A stretch of 64,000 nucleotides of DNA from Lysobacterales bacterium. GTDB taxonomy: Bacteria > Pseudomonadota > Gammaproteobacteria > Xanthomonadales > Ahniellaceae. Positions 61,106 to 64,000 of the stretch are shown here, piece after piece (the first letter of the stretch is position 1; every line of letters starts with the position of its first letter). The stretch covers positions 2,204,666-2,268,665 of the forward strand of contig JADKHK010000013.1 of NCBI GenBank assembly GCA_016721845.1. The letters are read 5' to 3'. The position numbers were made by a program, and so were the translations under genes. The notes beneath the pieces are model-generated. The model ran no database searches and was not told the origin of the DNA. It was given only the letters and a program-made list of their open reading frames with translations.

Positions 61106-62050
61106 TCAGTCTCCAGCGCAGCCGATGTCCATCGCCGGGCGCTGCGACGGGCCAATGTCGTCATGGTGCATGAGCTGGAACGTGCTGCAGAAGCTGCGCG
61201 CAACGCCGGTGAGCGGATCGATGAACGACAACCGCTTCGCCAACAACTGGAGCGGCGCCGAGTAGTCGTCCGGCGCGCGCTGCCGCAGGGACGGATAGGT
61301 CCGATCATGCGCAATGGGCGCTCCGAGCGCGGCCATGTGCACGCGCAACTGGTGCTTGCGCCCGGTGATCGGCGTCAATGCGTAGCGCCAGTAGTCCGCG
61401 CCACGCGCGACGACCTCGATTCGGGTTTCGCTGTTCTCCGGCCCTTCGATCTCCGCATGCGGAAGAACGGCTCGCCGGCGACGATGCGGCTCGAGCGCGT
61501 GCATGGAAATTCGATGCGGGGCAAGGCCGGTGCAATCGCTTCGTAGCGCTTGTCGATCCGTCGCTCGCGGAACAGCGCCTGGTAGTGCGCGCGACTCAGC
61601 GGGTTGGCCGAGAACAACACCAGCCCCGCCGTGTCGCGATCGATCCGGTGCAGCGGGACCAGCATCGGATTGCCGGTGCGGCGGATCAATCGGCCCAGCA
61701 GCGTTTCATGGACGTGCGCCCCGGCCGGCATGACCGGCAGGAAGTGGGGCTTGTCCGCTACCAGTACCTCGGTGTCGACATGCAGCACGACTTCATCGAA
61801 CGGGATCGCCGCTTCGTCGGACACTTCCCGGTAGTAGTGCACGTCGAGTCCGACCCGGAACGGTGTCCCGGCGTCAACCATTGCCCATCGCCGTCGACGA
61901 CACGCCCGCGTGCCATGCGCGCCAGCCACTGCCCGCGCCCCACCGCCGGAAGCGCTCGCACAGGCAGTCGAGCACGGTCGACCACGGTCCCGGCGGCAGC
62001 TGCAGCGTGCTCGCAGAGAGTCCATCGATGCTGGGCGGGCGACGTTGCAT
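61106..62050 (-). pseudogene. RluA-type pseudouridine synthase, at least three frameshifts
   Basis: Pieces in three frames form one protein: ASTLQLPPGPWSTVLDCLCERF (from ATG 62050), then AVGRGQWLARMARGRVVDGDGQWLTPG (break near 61955), then PFRVGLDVHYYREVSDEA...LVADKPHFLPV and the catalytic loop HRIDRDTAGLVLF (break near 61880), then EGPENSETRIEVVARGADYWRYALTPITGRKHQLRVHMAALG (break near 61465). The S4-like N-terminus and catalytic Asp region identify an RNA pseudouridine synthase. The target RNA cannot be told. Confidence 0.78.
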
Positions 62051-62126
62051 GCCGGCAGTGTGCCAGCCCGGCACTCGTCGGCAACGACAACCGCCGCCGT
62101 TCGATCGACTGAGCGCGATGCCCTCT

Positions 62127-63019
62127 TCACCAGCCAGGCGTCGCGAAGGCACCGGCGAAAGTCCACCATCCGCCGCGTCTTGACGGGCAGTGCGCTTGCG
62201 CGTGGGATACACGACGTGGATACCGATGGTCATGGCCCGGAATTCCGGCATCAGTTCGACCAGCGTGCCGCGTGCGAGATCCTGCGCGACCAGGAAATCG
62301 GGCTGCAGGACGATGCCCCGTGGTCGAGCGCTGCGGCGCGGCAGGTGTCACCGTTGTTGGCGTGGATGCGCGCGTGGATGCGCACCGCGATGGGTTCGCC
62401 TCAGGACGAGAACGCCCATTCGTCGCGGGACGACCAGTAGCTGTAGGAGACGACGGCAAGCTGCGCAAGCTTCGGCGGGATGCCGCGGTCGGCCGTGGCG
62501 CGCGAGGTAGTTCGGAGACGCGCACAACACCATGCGCGTGCTCGCGATCTGGCGGCTGACCAGTTGCGAGCTCGGCAGGTTGGTAATGCGCACGGCGAGG
62601 TCGTAGCCCTCGTCGACCAGATCGACGACGCGGTCGCTCAGCGAGATGTCCAGAGTCACCTTCGGGTGCAGGGCGGCGAAACGGCCCCACAGTGGTGCCA
62701 GATGCAGAATGCCGAAGGTCAGCGGCACATTGATGCGCAGCAAGCCGCTGGCCTCGCCGCTGCGCGAGCTGATCTCGGACTCGGCCTCGTCCAGCGTTGC
62801 CAGCAAGTCCTTGGCGCGGACCAGAAACTGCTGGCCATCGTCGGTCAGCGACAGTCGTCGCGTGGTCCGGTGGAGGAGTCGGACCGCGAGCCGCCGCTCG
62901 AGGTCGGCGACATGACGCGACACTGCGGCCTTGGATAGTCCGGTGGCCTCGGCGGCCGCGACGAAGCTGCCGGCGTCCACCACGGCGACGAAGCTGGACA
63001 TCTCCTGGAATCGGTCCAC
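62127..63019 (-). pseudogene. LysR family transcriptional regulator, at least three frameshifts
   Basis: Starts at GTG 63019 with GGAGGGG upstream. HTH domain FVAVVDAGSFVAAAEATGLSKAAVSRHVADLERRL is intact and the effector domain is in frame to about 62477 (CASPNYLARHGRPRHPAE). It then continues in other frames: LAQLAVVSYSYWSSRDEWAFSS, LARGTLVELMPEFRAMTIGIHVVYPTRK and a terminal FAGAFATPGW. Divergent from the NADPH-reductase-like gene across 63020-63138, the usual LysR layout, so it probably controls that gene and the dioxygenase. Confidence 0.8.
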
Positions 63020-63138
63020 GGCCCCTCCATTGTTCCGAATTTAGAGATAGTTAGTTGCTACAGAAGCAGTTTATCCATGGCGATGCAGCCAATACAGTGT
63101 TTCCACGCCGGATGTTCCGGGCCCCACAGGAGACCCTC

Positions 63139-63775
63139 ATGAACATCACGCTGATCGGCGCCGGCAACATGGGCTCGGCATTCGTCAAGCAACTGACCCG
63201 CGCCGGCCACGCCGTGCGCATCACCGCGCGCGACCTGGCCAAGGCGCAGACCCTCGCAGCCGCGCATCCGGGCGCCACCGCGGCAGCAGCAAAAGAAGCG
63301 CTGGCCGGCTCGGATGTGGTCATCGTCGCGACCGGCTACGCCGACGCGGTGCCCGCGCTGCGCTCACTCGGTTCGCTCGACGGCAAGGTCGTCATCGACA
63401 TCACCAATCCGCTGACCGCCGACTACATGGGCTTGACGCTCGGCCACTCGACCTCGGCTGCCGAGGGAGATCGCCAAGGCGCTGCCGGGCGCCGAGGTGG
63501 TGAAGGCGTTCAACACGCTGTTCGCGCAGGTGCTGGCCGATGGCCCGGGCTTTGCTGACGGGCAGGTCGCGCCGGTATTCGTCGCCAGCGACAGCGACCG
63601 CGCGAAGCAGACGGCCAAGGCGCTTGCCGAAAGCCTCGGCTTCGCCGTCATCGACGCCGGCGGCTTGAAGAATGCGCGCTATCTCGAACCCCTGGCCGGA
63701 TTGAACATCTACCTCGGCTACGGCGCCGGCCTCGGCACGAGCATCGCGCCGACCTGGATCCGCAAGGCGGCTTGA
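63139..63775 (+). pseudogene. F420/NADP oxidoreductase-like protein (COG2085), one frameshift
   Basis: About 212 residues. Rossmann motif NITLIGAGNMGSAFVKQL, then VVIDITNPLTADYMGLTLGHSTSAAE. From there the frame shifts by one base; deleting one G from GGG at 63465-63467 gives EEIAKALPGAEVVKAFNTLFAQVLADG and the rest to 63775 (LKNARYLEPLAGLNIYLGYGAGLGTSIAP). Binds NADPH; the partner flavin or substrate is unknown. AGGAGA precedes ATG 63139. Confidence 0.82.
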
Positions 63776-63832
63776 AGCCGCACCCACCTCGCAGCGGGCG
63801 CACTGGCGCCGCTGCCTCGACAAGGAATCGCC

Positions 63833-64000
63833 ATGGCGCCGTCGTTGTTCATCTCACGGTTCACCGATGTTCGCCGTCGAGCCCGGCCTGCTGGGTCCGA
63901 ATTTGTCGACACTGGGACGTTCGCTCGACGACATCGCGGCGGTGCTGGTGGTCTCGCCACACTGGCAGACGCGCGGCGTGCGGGTAGCCGCGACCGCGGC
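63833..64000 (+). pseudogene. DODA-type (LigB family) extradiol dioxygenase, 5' part with a frameshift
   Basis: ATG 63833 opens MAPSLFIS, then an indel at about 63853-63855 changes frame. The next frame reads HGSPMFAVEPGLLGPNLSTLG...IAAVLVVSPHWQTRGVRVAATA to the window edge. HGSPM and SPHW are the metal-site and core motifs of 4,5-DOPA dioxygenase-type (YgiD-like) proteins. It runs off the window. Follows the COG2085 gene by 57 bases, likely one LysR-controlled unit. Confidence 0.75.

Overview
The window reads as chromosomal DNA of a GC-rich gammaproteobacterium, most likely of the Xanthomonadales/Lysobacterales. The evidence is the rho / trxA / divergent rhlB arrangement, an ilvG-ilvM-ilvE-ilvA block with a translated leader, and several small families typical of Gammaproteobacteria (YcgL, DUF1820, YceH, YaiL, YajD). 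Almost every gene has G+C-rich third positions. I see no rRNA, tRNA, CRISPR array, insertion sequence or prophage.

Layout. 1-3.8 kb: branched-chain amino acid genes. The 3' end of ilvG is followed by a promoter-like sequence, a 48-codon Val/Leu/Ile/Thr-rich leader peptide and a four-segment attenuator, then ilvM-ilvE-ilvA. 3.9-18 kb: secreted or envelope proteins (a beta-helix protein, two proteins ending in DG[FY]E), YceH, a BLUF photoreceptor, rho, trxA, rhlB and a periplasmic-propeller diguanylate cyclase. 18-29 kb: housekeeping and small conserved genes, including yajD, aceE with an Mrr-type restriction endonuclease gene 2 bases behind it, ycgL, an orphan exbD, bioD, a free methionine-(R)-sulfoxide reductase and a TfoX C-terminal-domain protein. 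29-32 kb: an MBOAT O-acyltransferase with an SGNH-like partner, and a LOG-family hydrolase.

32-52 kb is a sulfur island of two blocks that converge at about 41.5 kb. The plus-strand block starts at a divergent promoter controlled by a BigR/SqrR-type persulfide sensor. It runs sulfide:quinone oxidoreductase, a small membrane protein, an RND efflux pair, a TauE/SafE exporter, a persulfide dioxygenase, a rhodanese and a periplasmic DsrE-like protein. The minus-strand block is a 14-gene Sox operon: two YeeE/YedE half-transporters, two accessory proteins, a periplasmic sulfurtransferase, soxC-D-Y-Z-A-X-B, and two more YeeE/YedE halves. Together they could oxidise sulfide to persulfide and sulfite, and thiosulfate completely to sulfate (soxCD is present), while moving sulfur species across the inner membrane. 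A PutP-type symporter is divergent from the Sox operon.

53.5-64 kb holds a zinc-ribbon/SPFH gene set, then a PhoD-like phosphodiesterase, YaiL, a YgjP-like metalloprotein, an Old Yellow Enzyme, a pseudouridine synthase, a LysR regulator, an F420/NADPH-reductase-like protein and the start of a DODA-type dioxygenase. From 56.4 kb on, nearly every gene is broken by single-base indels that leave both flanking frames fully conserved. This looks like poor consensus quality rather than gene decay. Isolated indels of the same kind also occur at 13.8, 16.9, 17.0 and 36.7 kb.
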